The notes under the pieces: generated by a model | Told to the model about the DNA's origin: nothing | The model's database searches: none | What the model saw: the letters and a program-made list of their open reading frames with translations, nothing else | Assembly (NCBI RefSeq): GCF_963082655.1 | Contig: NC_081553.1 | Coordinates: 227,029,327-227,093,326, forward strand | Length of the DNA stretch: 64,000 nt | Direction: 5' to 3' | From: Stomoxys calcitrans | Taxonomy: Eukaryota; Arthropoda; Insecta; Diptera; Muscidae | Position numbers and translations under genes: made by a program | Shown here: piece after piece, positions 34,482 through 45,701 of the stretch | Numbering within the stretch: the stretch's first letter is position 1 | How the letters are laid out: the number at the start of each line of letters is the position of its first letter

Positions 34482-35400
34482 AATCAATTTGTGTTTGTTT
34501 GTTTGTGTGTTTCTTATAGACTCAGAAATGGCTGAACCAAAATTTTCACTGATGGTACATAATGATCCCGTGGTGAAAATAGGGTACTACATTTTTTGAT
34601 ATCTGAAGGGGGAACGGACCCTCCCCCTTACCCTAATTTTCCGAAACGCCAGATCTCGGAGATGGTGGTGCGATTTAAGCGAAATTTTGTGTGCCCTCCT
34701 TTAGTAACCTACATACAAAAATTTGTTATCCAAATTTCGGATGGGGTACATAGGGAGGGGGGCGCCCCACCCCAAAAATTACCAAATATATATGTATATA
34801 TACAGCAAGTACGACAATATGGGTCTCAAATGAAAGGTATTTAGGATAAGAAAACGTATCTGATATCCAAATGTCGGACCAAGTGTTAGGGGGACCACCC
34901 CAACCCCCAAAACACCCCTAAATCGGTCATATTTACCGACCATGGCAATATGGGACTCAAATGAAAGGTATTTGCGAGTAGAATACGAATCTAATATCTA
35001 AATGTGGGACCACGTTTCTGGGGGTCCACCCATTCCCCAAAATTCCCCCCAAACAGGACTTATCCATATATAGGACCAAGTGTTTAGGGGGCCGCCTCTC
35101 CCCAAAAACATCCCCGACTATGGAAATATGGAGCTCAAATTAAAGGTATTTGGGAGTAGACTACGTATCTGATATCAACATTAGTGACCAACTGTCTAGG
35201 CGAAGTCCCACCACCATAACAACCTCCAAGTAGGAAGTATTTGCTCACCACAACAATTTGGGTCCTAAAGAGAGTGAAACTAAATATTTAAAGTTTTTAG
35301 GGCCAATACCCCAAACCGGACATATTTGCTGACTTTTGTAATAAGGAGAATTTGATATCCAATTTTGAGGCCAATGGCAATATGGGGTTTCGAATAAATG
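34482..35400 (-). mobile_element. Family-G element, tail preserved
   Basis: The left end on the plus strand is AAATCAATTTGTGTTTGTTT, then GACTCAGAAATGGCTGAACC, the reverse of the G tail. Six ~131-bp monomers follow (CAATAT at 34814 and 34946). The head is missing. Confidence 0.7.
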
Positions 35401-36077
35401 ATATTTTAGGCCTGTTTTTTGAAGGGCTTTTTAAGCACTTCTAGTTTTTTAAGCACTTTCCAGAAAATTGGACCTTATATGCGCTTTTGACAGCCCCAAC
35501 AAAATTTTCTAGGGTCGAGGTGACCAACTTTGAAGGTCCACGAATGGGCCCCAGGGACTTCTAGGGCCCTGAAATTTTGCATATAAACTGGATAACACCT
35601 TATCTATAACCATGTATATACATTTCATGAAGATATCTCTATCCGTTGCAAAATGGCAGACTTATTTCCACATATTTTTTTTGCCCCAACCCACTGTGCG
35701 ACGTCGGTGGTGAATCCCCTCTGTGCTTATACGGCGAATGCGCGGACTTGGTGTGGGCTGGCGCTGGGGTTCGGGCCCTATGGCCAAGAGTCTCCCAACC
35801 CACTGTGCGACGTCAGTGGTTAATCTCCTCTATGCTTATGCGGCGAATGCGTGGGCTGGCGCTCGGGGTTCAGGCCCTGTGGCCGAGAGTCTCCGGAAAA
35901 GGACGGCGAGTATTCCTGAGCTGAGAAATGCGACCTTGCATCGTTGGTGGAAGTCCCAACCGGCCATTGCGATGCCAGTCGATCGGAAAAACTTTGCGGG
36001 TTCAAAATGTACAAAGTAAAAGTGCAACTGAGCAGAATTATTGGAATTACAAGTGAAAATGTGTTTTGTTCTACTCA
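35401..36077. other. Unassigned, GC-richer segment with tandem duplication
   Basis: Sequence near 35500-35640 resembles 3000-3320. 35695-35893 contains two copies of a ~103-bp unit (CCAACCCACTGTGCGACGTC). Frames 35646-35924 and 35723-36019 follow the GC bias and show no domain. Confidence 0.45.
35695..35893. repeat. GC-rich tandem duplication, unit ~103 bp
   Basis: CACTGTGCGACGTCGGTGGT at about 35691 and CACTGTGCGACGTCAGTGGT at about 35800 each begin a unit ending GAGTCTCC. The base composition stands out from the AT-rich surroundings. Confidence 0.75.
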
Positions 36078-36830
36078 GCCGAATCTTATATACCCTCCAC
36101 CATGGATCGGATTTTTTTAAGTTATTTGCGTGATATTTCTTTATAGACAAATAAAGGATAATGGATAAGGGCTATGTCAGGTTATGGACCGATTGGATCC
36201 ATACATGGATTGGATGTTGGAAATAGTAGAAATCATTGTGCAAAATTTTAACCAAATCGGGTAAGAATTGTTCCCTATAGGGGCTCAAGAAGTAAAATCG
36301 AAAGTCGAATCTTATATACCCTCCACCATGGATCGGATTTTTTTTTAGTTCTTTGCGTGATATTTCTTTATAGACAAACAAAGGATAAAGGATAAGAATT
36401 GCTATGCTATTGGGGCTATATCAGGTTATGGACCAATTGGGTCCATACATGTATTGGATATTGGAAATAGTAGAAGTCATTGTGCAAAATTTTAACCAAA
36501 TCGGGTAAGAATTGCGCCCTATAGGGGCTCAAGAAATAAAATCGAGAGATTGGTTTATTTTGGAGCTTTATGAGGTTATGCACCGACTTAGAACATATTT
36601 GGCACTCATGTTGAAGGTAATAGGATAAGTCGTTGTACAGCCAAATCGGATAAGAATTGCGCCCTCTAGAGGCTCAAAAACTAAAATACGAAGATCGGTT
36701 TATATGGGAGGTATATCAGGTTATCAACCGTAAGTCATAGTTGGCATAATTGTTGGAAATCAAACACTTCATGCAAAATTTCAGCCAAATTGGATAATAA
36801 TTGCGTCTTACAGAGATTCAACATGTTAAA
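36078..36830 (-). mobile_element. HINE-I copy 9 with duplicated tail region
   Basis: GAATCTTATATACCCTCCAC occurs at 36081 and again at 36306. Each time ATGGATCGGA, a TTTATAGACAAA phrase and one diverged monomer follow, so ~225 bp of the tail end is tandemly doubled. The outermost tail and the head are absent. The array dissolves into the 120-bp satellite at about 36835. Confidence 0.75.
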
Positions 36831-36839
36831 GTATGCAGT

Positions 36840-38450
36840 TAAAAATCGTCACGAAGGGTCGACAAAACTTCCTCACACACAATGGATTGTGCAATGATAT
36901 CGCAGAAGAGTGTTTCACGACTCCTACGGACGATTACGAGTATAACACAAAGTGTTGCTAAAACCTCCACACACGCAATGGATTGTCCAAGATATCAGAG
37001 AAGAAGCTTTCGCTTCTCATACGGGCGATTAACACGCAATGAGTTGTAAGAGAATCGTCGGGAAGAGTTGCACATGTAATGGACTGTCCAGTGATATCCC
37101 AGAAGAATATTTCGCGACTCATACGGATGACTAAAACGCAATGAGTTGTAAGAGAACCGACGTGAAGAGAAGTTGTAAAAAAATCGTCGAGAAGAGTTTC
37201 TAAAACATCTGCACGCGCAATGGCTTGTCCAACGATATTCCAGAAGAGTGTTTCACGACTCTACGGACGATTACGAGTATAACACAATGAGTTGTAAAAG
37301 AATCGTCGGTAAAGTTCCTAAAACTTCCGCACTTGCAAAGGATTGTCCAATGATATCCCACAAGAGTGTGTCACGACTCCTACGGACGATTGAGCATAAC
37401 ACAATGAGTTGTACAAAAATGACGAGAAGAGTTGCTAAAACTTCCGCACACGCAATAGCTTGTCCAATGATATCCCAGAAGAGTGTTTCACGACTCATAC
37501 GGACGATTATGACTATAACACAATGAATTGTAGAAGAATCGTCGAGAAGAGTTTCTAAAACTTCTGCACACGCAATGGCTTGTCCAATGATATCCCAGAA
37601 GAGTGTTTCACGACTCATACGGACGATTATAACACAATGAGTTGTAAAAGAATCGTCGGTATAGTAGCTAAAACTTCCGCACTTGCAAAGTATTGTCCAA
37701 TGATATCCCACAGGATTGTCCAATGATATCCCACAAGAATGTGTCACGACTCCTACGGACGATTGAGCATAACACAATGAGTTGTACAAAAAGGTCGAGA
37801 AGAGTTGCTAAAACTTCCGCACACGCAATGGCTTGTCCAATGATATCCCAGAAGAGTGTTTCACGATTCCTACGGACGATTACGAGCACAACACAATGAG
37901 TTGTAAAAAAATCGTCGAGAAGAGTTTCTAAAACTTCTGCACACGCAATGGCTTGCCCAATGATATCCCAGAAGAGTGTTTCACGACTCATACGGACGAT
38001 TACGACTTTAACACAATGAGTTGTAGAAGAATCGTCGGGGAGAGTTGATAAAAGTTCTGCACACGCATTGGCTTGTCCAATGATATCCCAAAAGAGTGTT
38101 TCACGACTCATACGGACGATTACGACTATAACACAATGAGTTGCAGAAGAATCGTCGGGGAGAGTTGCTAAAATTTCCGCACACACAAAGGATTGTCCAA
38201 TGATATCCCAGAAGAGTGTTTCACGACTCCTACGGACGTTTGCGAGCATAACATAATGAGTTGTAAAAGAATCGTCGAGAAGAGTTGCTAAAACTTCCAC
38301 ACGCGCAATGGATTGTCCCAAGATATCCCTGAAGAGAGTTTCGCGGAAGATTAAAACGCAATGAGTTGTAAGAGAACCGTCACGAAGAGTTACTAAAACT
38401 TCCGCACACGCAATGGGTTGTTCATAAGAATGTTTCGCGACTTATACAGA
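36840..38450. repeat. 120-bp satellite array, ~13 units
   Basis: TCACGACTCATACGGACGAT recurs at exact 120-bp steps in the core (37981, 38101; 38221 with a CTCC variant). Units near both edges are shorter and more diverged. Because 120 is 40 codons, the minus strand stays open in long frames (37271-37789, 37668-38321) with the repeat RETLFWDIIGQAIACAEVL. This is probably a satellite by-product rather than a gene: no start context, no neighbouring exon, and the same units are stop-interrupted elsewhere. Confidence 0.9.
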
Positions 38451-40150
38451 AGAACAATAGTGAAAAATCTTCCAGAAGATTGTGGATGAAATGCTAAAAT
38501 ACGATGACATCGAACGATGGTGTCATATCACTGACCTCCCTACGATAGTTTTCATATTTCTGCCTATGCCCGTTGTCATGCTGAACTAAAAGAAGGATCC
38601 TTCTTCGTTAAGGCATTTAAGACATTTAAGCGACTTTTGCTTGTACAGTTCCTTTTCACTACAGAATGTTAAGCCTCGTTGAATAATTGTACTTCAAACA
38701 AGTACTCACATTGGGTAATGATGAGTGTCTAATTATGGCCACCCTGTTTCATATACGAAAAATCGTTCTTTTGGTTATAATTTACGACCGAAACCATACA
38801 AAAATGTACATATAATGAAAAAATATAATAAAATTGCACTTTATATGCTACATTGTAATTTATGATAAGAGACGAGAATGGATTTCCTTTTGTACCGCAA
38901 AGAGCAGACGAAAGAGATTTATGGCCACAAATAATAAAAATTCTTAAAAGAAAACAAAAGTAATGAACCAAAAATGAGAAATGTCTACTTAAGAAATCAT
39001 TTTATTTAGCCAAAGAGGAAGTGAATTAAATGACATTTGATTTATGAATATGCTTGCGAAAAAAAAACTTCAAATTCAGGAGTTATTAAGAGTTTTAAAA
39101 AATAACAACAACAGAAATTTATAAAAAAAAATATTAAACTTTCACCAAGCTGTAGAACCCTTATGGTATAGGCTAACAAATATTCCACATTGCCCGAATC
39201 AATCTTTCAATCGCTACTCTCCTGTGTTAATATGGTCTTTTGTTCGAACTCATTCATTCAACATCTGTACGTTTGGCTACAATACAAATGGCTTAACATT
39301 TATGTTTATTATTTTCCATATTGACATTTATTGCATCTTTGTTGTTCATTTGTATAAAGGATTCGTTCCTTTCATTTTGCTCATCTCCACACACAACCTA
39401 TTCAAACGAACTTAATTTAACTCTTCATATTAAGACAAAGCAAAACTTTTTTATGATCTCTTTTCAAAAAGATATCAACGATAAGAAAAAAAGGGGCAGC
39501 CGCAGAACCCAAAAAAGTTTACTCTTCTCAAGAAATCCTTAAGCTGTGCTTAAAATGGCAAACATGATTATGGCAGGATGATAATGGCATGGGATGCATT
39601 GTGATTACAATATGCCAGAGTTGATTATGAACACAAAGGATAAGAGCTATAAAACGACAGATGTGTATACCAAAACTCATTGTTGGGGCAAGAGTTGGTT
39701 GGCTTTGGAAATTATTAAAAAGATGGTTATTTTTGGAGGAACATGTTTTCTGATATAGAAAAAAAAATAAAATTATGAAAAAATTAAAATAATACCTCAA
39801 ATATTGTGAAATTTTCCAAAATACTAAAACGCTAATCAAATTTGAGAAACCACTGAAAGGGAACAATGAAATTGTACCTAACCTGGTAAACACCCCAAGG
39901 CATTTCCTAATTGCAAATAATAAAGTTAGCCCTAACCTTTCGAAAAATTCAAAATGTTTATACTCATAAATAATTTGGCATACAGATGCTACACATCGAG
40001 ATATTCATTTCTGACTCTACAAAATATAAATATTGGTGTCAGAGCATATGACCTTCTGTCAGATATAATCGCTCTGGTTAAATGGGCCTTATTGGATATA
40101 ACAACCATGAAAATCTACCTCCTGGTATAGGGTTCTGAGTCCATCTTTTG
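38451..40150. other. No gene recognised
   Basis: AT-rich, apparently single-copy sequence. Short frames such as 39528-39893 minus are hydrophobic only through T-richness and carry no domain. Confidence 0.45.
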
Positions 40151-43134
40151 GAAAAGAAATGAAAAGGGTACTAAAAAAAGTACAAAAGTTCTTTAAGTCC
40201 AAAGTACCCCCTTTCAAAGGGTGGCTTAGAACCTTTTTCTTTTGGGAAAGGGTATTACAACAACCTCTCCCAACGGAAAGGATACTAAAACTCTTTCCCA
40301 ATGAAATTGGTACTAAAACTGCCCTTTCCCAACGAAATGGGTACTAAAACTAGACTTTCTCAATGAAACGGGTACTAAAACTACACTTTCCCATGAAATG
40401 GGTACTAAATATTCCTAATTAAAAGAGTACTAAAACTGGTCTTTCCCAATGAAACGGGTACTAAAATTACCCTTGACCAATGAGAAGGGTACTAAAATTT
40501 CCCCTTATCAAGGAAAAGGGTTCCAAACTGATCGATTCCTTAAGAAAGGGTAAAAAATGCCCTTTCCTAAGGAAACGGGTACTAAAACTACTTTTCCTAA
40601 AAATTACCTTTTACCAAAAAAAAGGCCTAAAGAACCATTTCCAAAGAAAAGGCGTATTAATACTACACTGATCTATGGAAAAATATACTAAAACTACCGT
40701 TTTCCATTTAAAAGTGTTAAAACTATATTTTTAAATCGATATGTGTACCAAAACTATGCTTTCGCAGAGAGAAAAGTGTACTAAAACTATCCTCTCGCAA
40801 AGAAAGGTCCAATAACAGTACGTATTCCCATGCAAAAATGTACTGAAGCTACCAATTTCTATTGAAAAGTGAACTCAAACTAGTCTTTTCCAAGGAAAAG
40901 TGTACTTAAACAGTTCTTTCCCAAGCAGAAATGTACTAAAATTAACATTTCCCATGGAAAAGAGTACTAAAACTACTCTTTTCCAAGAAAAAAACTACCC
41001 TTTCTCAAGAAAGAAAACGTGTAATAAAACCGCACTTTTTTAAAGGAAAGAGTACTATAATTACCCTTTCTCACCGAAAAGGTTACTAAAACTACCTTTT
41101 CCCAAAGCGTAAGGTACTAAAACAATCCTTGGCAAGGAAAAGAATACTCAAACTACCCTTTTGTTAAAAAAAAAGGTTACTAAAAATACCCTTTGGAAAG
41201 GAAAATGTACTAAAACTACACATTGCAAAGAAAAGGGTACAAAAACTACCCTTTGGAAAGGGAAAGTATACTAAAACTACCCTTTATCAAAGATATGGGT
41301 ACTAAAACTAGCCTTTGGCAAGGAAAAGCGTACTTAAACTACGCTTTGGCAATGAAAATGGTACTAAATCTACCCTTTTCCAAAGAAGACGACACCAAAA
41401 CTACCCTTTCCTGATGAAAAGTGTACTAAAACTACCCTTCGGGAAGGAAAATGGTACTAAACCTACCATTTGGTAAAGAAAAGGGTACTTAAACTACCGT
41501 TGTCAAGGAAAAGGGTATTACAGCTATACATTGACAAGGAAAAGGGTACCAACACTAACCTTTCCCAAAGAAAAGGTTACTAAAACTATATTTTCTCAAG
41601 GAAAAGGGTACCAAAGCAACCGTTCCCAAGGAAAAGGGTACTAAAACTAACCTTTTCCCAGGAAAAGGATATTAAAACTACCCTTTCCCAAGGAAAAGGG
41701 TACTAAAACTACCCTTTTCCGAGGAAAAGGGTAAAAAAAGTAACCTTTCCCAAGGAAAAGATTACTAAGACTACCCTTTCCCAACGAAGAGGTTAGTAAA
41801 ACTATCCTCTCCCAGAGAAAAGGGTACTACCCTTAGGCAGGGAAAAGTGCATCAACACTATCTTCTCACAAGGAAAATTGTCCTAAAACAACCCTATGGC
41901 AAGGCAAAATCTACTAAAAATACCGTTTCCCAAGGAAAAGGGTACTAAAACTAAAATTTGGCCAGAAAATGGTACTAAAACTCTCCTTTCCCACCAAAAA
42001 GGTACTAAAACCTAAAATTTCCAGTACTAAAATTAACCCTTCCCGACGGAAAAAGGTACTAAAACTATCCTTTACCAAGTAAAAGGGTACTAAAACTACC
42101 CATTCCCAAGGAAAACGGTACTAAAACTACGTTTTGTCGAGGAAAAGAGTACTAAAACTATCCGGTAAAAATTTCCTTTCCTAATGAGAAAGGTACTAAA
42201 ACTACCCTTTCAAGGAAAAGGGTACTAAAATTAGCCTTGGCCAAGGAAAAGGGTACTAAAACTACAATTTGCCAAGGAAAAGGGTATAAAACTTCACTTT
42301 CCCGAGGAAAAGGGTACTAAAACTAACATTTGGCAAGGAAAGTTTACTAAAGCTGCCTTTTACCAAGGAAAAGGTACTAAAACTACATATTGCCAAAAAA
42401 AAAAATGTACTAAACCTACTCTTTGGCAAGGAAAAGGGTACTAAAATTTCCTTTTGGCAAGAAAAAACGTACATTTACCTCTATGTACTCAAACTACCAT
42501 TTGGTAAGGAGTCGGGTACTACAACTACGCTTTGGCAAGGAAAAGGATACCTAAACTACAGTTTGGCAAGGAAAAGGGTACTAAAATTTTCCCTTTGGCA
42601 TGGAAAAGCGTACTAAAACTACCATTTGGCAAGGAAAAGGGTACAAGGACTACCCGTTGGCAAGAAAAGGGATACTTAGACTACCGTTGATGAAAAACAT
42701 GGTACTTAAACTACTGTTTGGCAAGGAAAAGGGTACTCAAACTACGCTATGGCAGGGAAAAGGGTACTAAATCTACCTTTTCCCATGGAAAAGGGTACCA
42801 AAACTACCCTTTCCATTGAAAAGGGATATTGAAATTACAAGTGTACTAAAGCTTCCCTTTCGCAAGGAAAAGTGTGCTAAAATTACCCTTTGCAAATGAA
42901 AGGGGTACTAAAAGTCCCTTTTGATAAGGAAAAGAGTACTAAAACTTCCCTTAGTCAAGGGAAATGGTACTAAAACTACCCTTTCATAAGAAAAAGTGTA
43001 CTAAATCTCCTTTTTCCCTAGGAAAAGGGTACTAAATCTCCCTTTTCCCAAGGAAAGGGCCACTAAATCTACCCTTTCCCAAGGAGAAGGGTACTAAAAC
43101 TACCCTTAGGTAGGGAAGTGGTATGGAAAACAAA

Positions 43135-43303
43135 TTAGGATTTTGTAAGTAGCACGGAATTCCTAACTTAAAATTTTCTTCTTCGAGGTTACTTTTTAGT
43201 TTTTAGAGCGCACAACATGCCGATTACTGACTTAGGTGTATGTCTATAGTGGTATTAGGCAGATTAATATCTGCACCCTCTTTTCAACCTAATCTAAAAC
43301 TAC
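43135..43303 (+). mobile_element. I-like LINE 3' end inside minisatellite
   Basis: GTGGTATGGAAAACAAATTA matches the codons for the ORF2 end of the 10.5-kb copy. The 3' UTR follows (TAGCACGGAATTCCTAACTT, CCGATTACTGACTTAGGTGT), ending TTTTCAACCTAATCTAA. The minisatellite resumes afterwards. Confidence 0.8.
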
Positions 43304-43327
43304 CCTTTCTCAAGGAAAAGGTTACTA

Positions 43328-43564
43328 TAGGGTTGCCCAAAAAGTAATTGCGGATTTTTCATATAGTCGGCGTTGACAAATTTTTTCACAGCTTGTGACT
43401 CTGTAATTGCATTTTTTCTTCTGTCAGTTATCAGCGGTTACTTTTAGCTTGTTTTAGAAAAAAAGTTAAAAAAAATATATATTTGATTAAAGTTCATTCT
43501 AAGTTTTAATAAAAATTCATTTACTTTCTTTTAAAAAATTCGCAATTACTTCTTGGGCAACCCC
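43328..43564. mobile_element. Mariner-type MITE copy 2
   Basis: AGGGTTGCCCAAAAAGTAAT at the left and GCAATTACTTCTTGGGCAAC at the right are the inverted ends. The interior matches the 2507-2741 copy closely (CATATAGTCGGCGTTGACAA). It is inserted in minisatellite sequence next to TA. Confidence 0.85.
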
Positions 43565-43796
43565 CTTCCCAAAGAAAAAAACTAAAACTACTGTTTCTTC
43601 AAGAGAAGGGTTTCTGCATTTATCCTTCTTCAAGAGAAAGGTTTCTGAATGTACCCTTCTTCAAGGAACAGGGTACTTAAACTACCCTTCCCCAAGAAAT
43701 ATACAAAAACTTTGATAAGATATCTCAAATTGTCTTTCGCCAAGGTGGCCAAGGGTTTTATACCTAACTTGGTAAAGGCAAACGGAAGGACATGCC

Positions 43797-44225
43797 CAGG
43801 GAGGCTTAAAATTTCATGGAACATACATACTTTTGGAATCTTAGATCAAAAATTTCGGGTGCTACTAACGGAATGCCGGAGTAAGTACACCCAATCACCA
43901 TAAAAATAAGTTAAGTTTTTGAATCCCCCATATTGGTCTCCAGATTAAAGCTGTTGAGGTCATAGTAGATTCATGTATAAGCCGATTAGACTGAATTTTC
44001 TCATAAATATAGGACATGCTCAGAGAGGCTTAAAATGTCATGGTAGTTAGGAGCATACATACTTTTGGACTCTTAGATAATTTGGGGTGCTACTATCGGA
44101 AAGTCGGAGTAAGTACTTCCCATCACCATAAAAATAAGTTAAGTTTCTGAATCATGCATATTGGCCTCCAGATTATAGTTGTTGAGGTCATAATAGATTC
44201 ATCTTTTAGCCGATAAGACTGAATA
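43797..44225. repeat. Two-copy tandem duplication, unit ~215-228 bp
   Basis: AGGACATGCCCAGGGAGGCT at 43797 and AGGACATGCTCAGAGAGGCT at 44011 begin two similar blocks. Each runs through ATAAAAATAAGTTAAGTTT to CCGATTAGACTGAAT-like ends. The second block has a ~10-14-bp insertion. A HINE-II-like monomer scrap follows at 44225-44390. Confidence 0.75.
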
Positions 44226-44390
44226 TATTCAAATATAGCTCAAGGGCAATATTTGAATATAGCTCCTATAAAGGCCGCCGATGTTAGGTCTTGATCCCAT
44301 GAAAAGTCAATTTATTTCCTGATTTCGCTGAAAACCTATCACAACAGTGAGTAATCATGCAGCTGTCATATTGACCGATTGACGTTGAGT

Positions 44391-45700
44391 GGATGCTTGA
44401 TACATTAACCGCGCAGGTTGAGATGTAGAGTGATGTGGGTTGCAGCTTGCAAAAGTCCATGTGGCTCAGTATTTTGCGAGACAGGACTTTGCCTACCCTG
44501 AAGCTGAAAAGCCATGACTTCAGACTGCTGACTAGTCAATGCAACCTCAGGTGTATGACGCGCGATGAACATTGGGCGAGGCAGGCATCTGCAGGTTATG
44601 CGATAACTAGAGTAGGAGATGGTCGACCTTTTGTTATCGCACAATTTTACCCTATGGTCTGCATGCAATATCCGATTGTATGAATTTTTAATTAATCTTA
44701 AATCTGGATTTTTTTATAAATATGTTGTACATTTTTTTAACTTTTTCTCAAAATTCCGCCTTGTATTATTTGCCTCATAGTTTGTATTTCCATGCATCAT
44801 TCTCGCCTTGTTGGGTGATGATATTGAACCAGCTGAGTTCCACAGCAACAATGTTTGATGTAACTTCTCCAACCATGCCGCTAAAGTTATGACAGCACAA
44901 CTACAAGCATATGGGAATAGTTAAGTTACCAGCCATTAAAATGGCCATAACGATTAAATTCAGTTTTTTTTTGTTTTTGTTGAATCGTAAAATTAGTTCC
45001 CCATGCACCTGAGGTAGGTAAATGTGTTGAATAAGCATCATATAAGCCAGTCTATGACTGTCTCAAATGAATTTCTTTCAATTCAATGCGGCTGTCTGTT
45101 GAGCTAATAAAAGTAAAGCTCTCAAGACGAAGCACAAGGAGAGGCACTTAAAATTGTATTTAAAAATGAAGAATAAAATTTAAATTTACCACACACATAC
45201 ACACATCAAGGATTCAAAGCTGTAGGGCAGGTGATTAAAACGAGTTTAAGTGAATATTAAAAATCAACATTAAAGATAAGTATGAGTGTGGCCAGCTTAA
45301 AGGGGGCATTCTTGAGCAGAATCAAAGTGACGAGGTAAGATGGCTACATTGGCACTATAAGCTAAACTTGCAGTGTTTTATTTTAAAACTATATAACGCA
45401 AACGCCGATTAATCGGTTATTATTAACGGATGTCGATAACTATCCAGTAAAACTTTGCTCTGAGATTCAATCCAAAACAGCCGACTGGCACTCGAAAGGC
45501 ATCAAATAAAACTTATCAAAATATTAAAAAAAAAAAATATTTTTCCAATTTGTTATGGTTTTTTAGTAGACGTCCAATTTTGCCAAGGCCCTCGTATGTG
45601 GAGGGTAGTTTAAATTTTCTTGCCTTTTGTATAATTGATAGACAAAGATCATTCAAATTAAATACTTTGCCCACATTGCTTCAATAAGCAAAATAAATAA
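44391..45700. other. No gene recognised
   Basis: A moderately GC-balanced part (44400-44680) has overlapping short frames on both strands with no domain. The rest is AT-rich, apparently single-copy sequence. Confidence 0.4.
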
Positions 45701-45701
45701 A

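Larger units (their letters stand above)
40155..43715. repeat. ~31-bp hairpin minisatellite, over 100 units
   Basis: The consensus unit reads CTAAAACTACCC-TTTCCCAAGG-AAAAGGGTA, about 31 bp. Each unit holds a near-perfect inverted repeat (TACCCTTTCCC against GGAAAAGGGTA, 10 of 11). The core around 41600-42800 is best conserved and the edges are decayed. A LINE 3' end (43135-43303) and a mariner MITE (43328-43564) interrupt it. The short frames along it are by-products. There are no unique spacers, so it is not a CRISPR array. Confidence 0.92.

Noticed and set aside
40155..43715. CRISPR-like appearance of regular short repeats
   Set aside because: Units are contiguous without unique spacers, and the surroundings are eukaryotic; it is a minisatellite.
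44405..44683. Overlapping 87- and 82-codon frames
   Set aside because: Mutually antisense, no recognisable motif.
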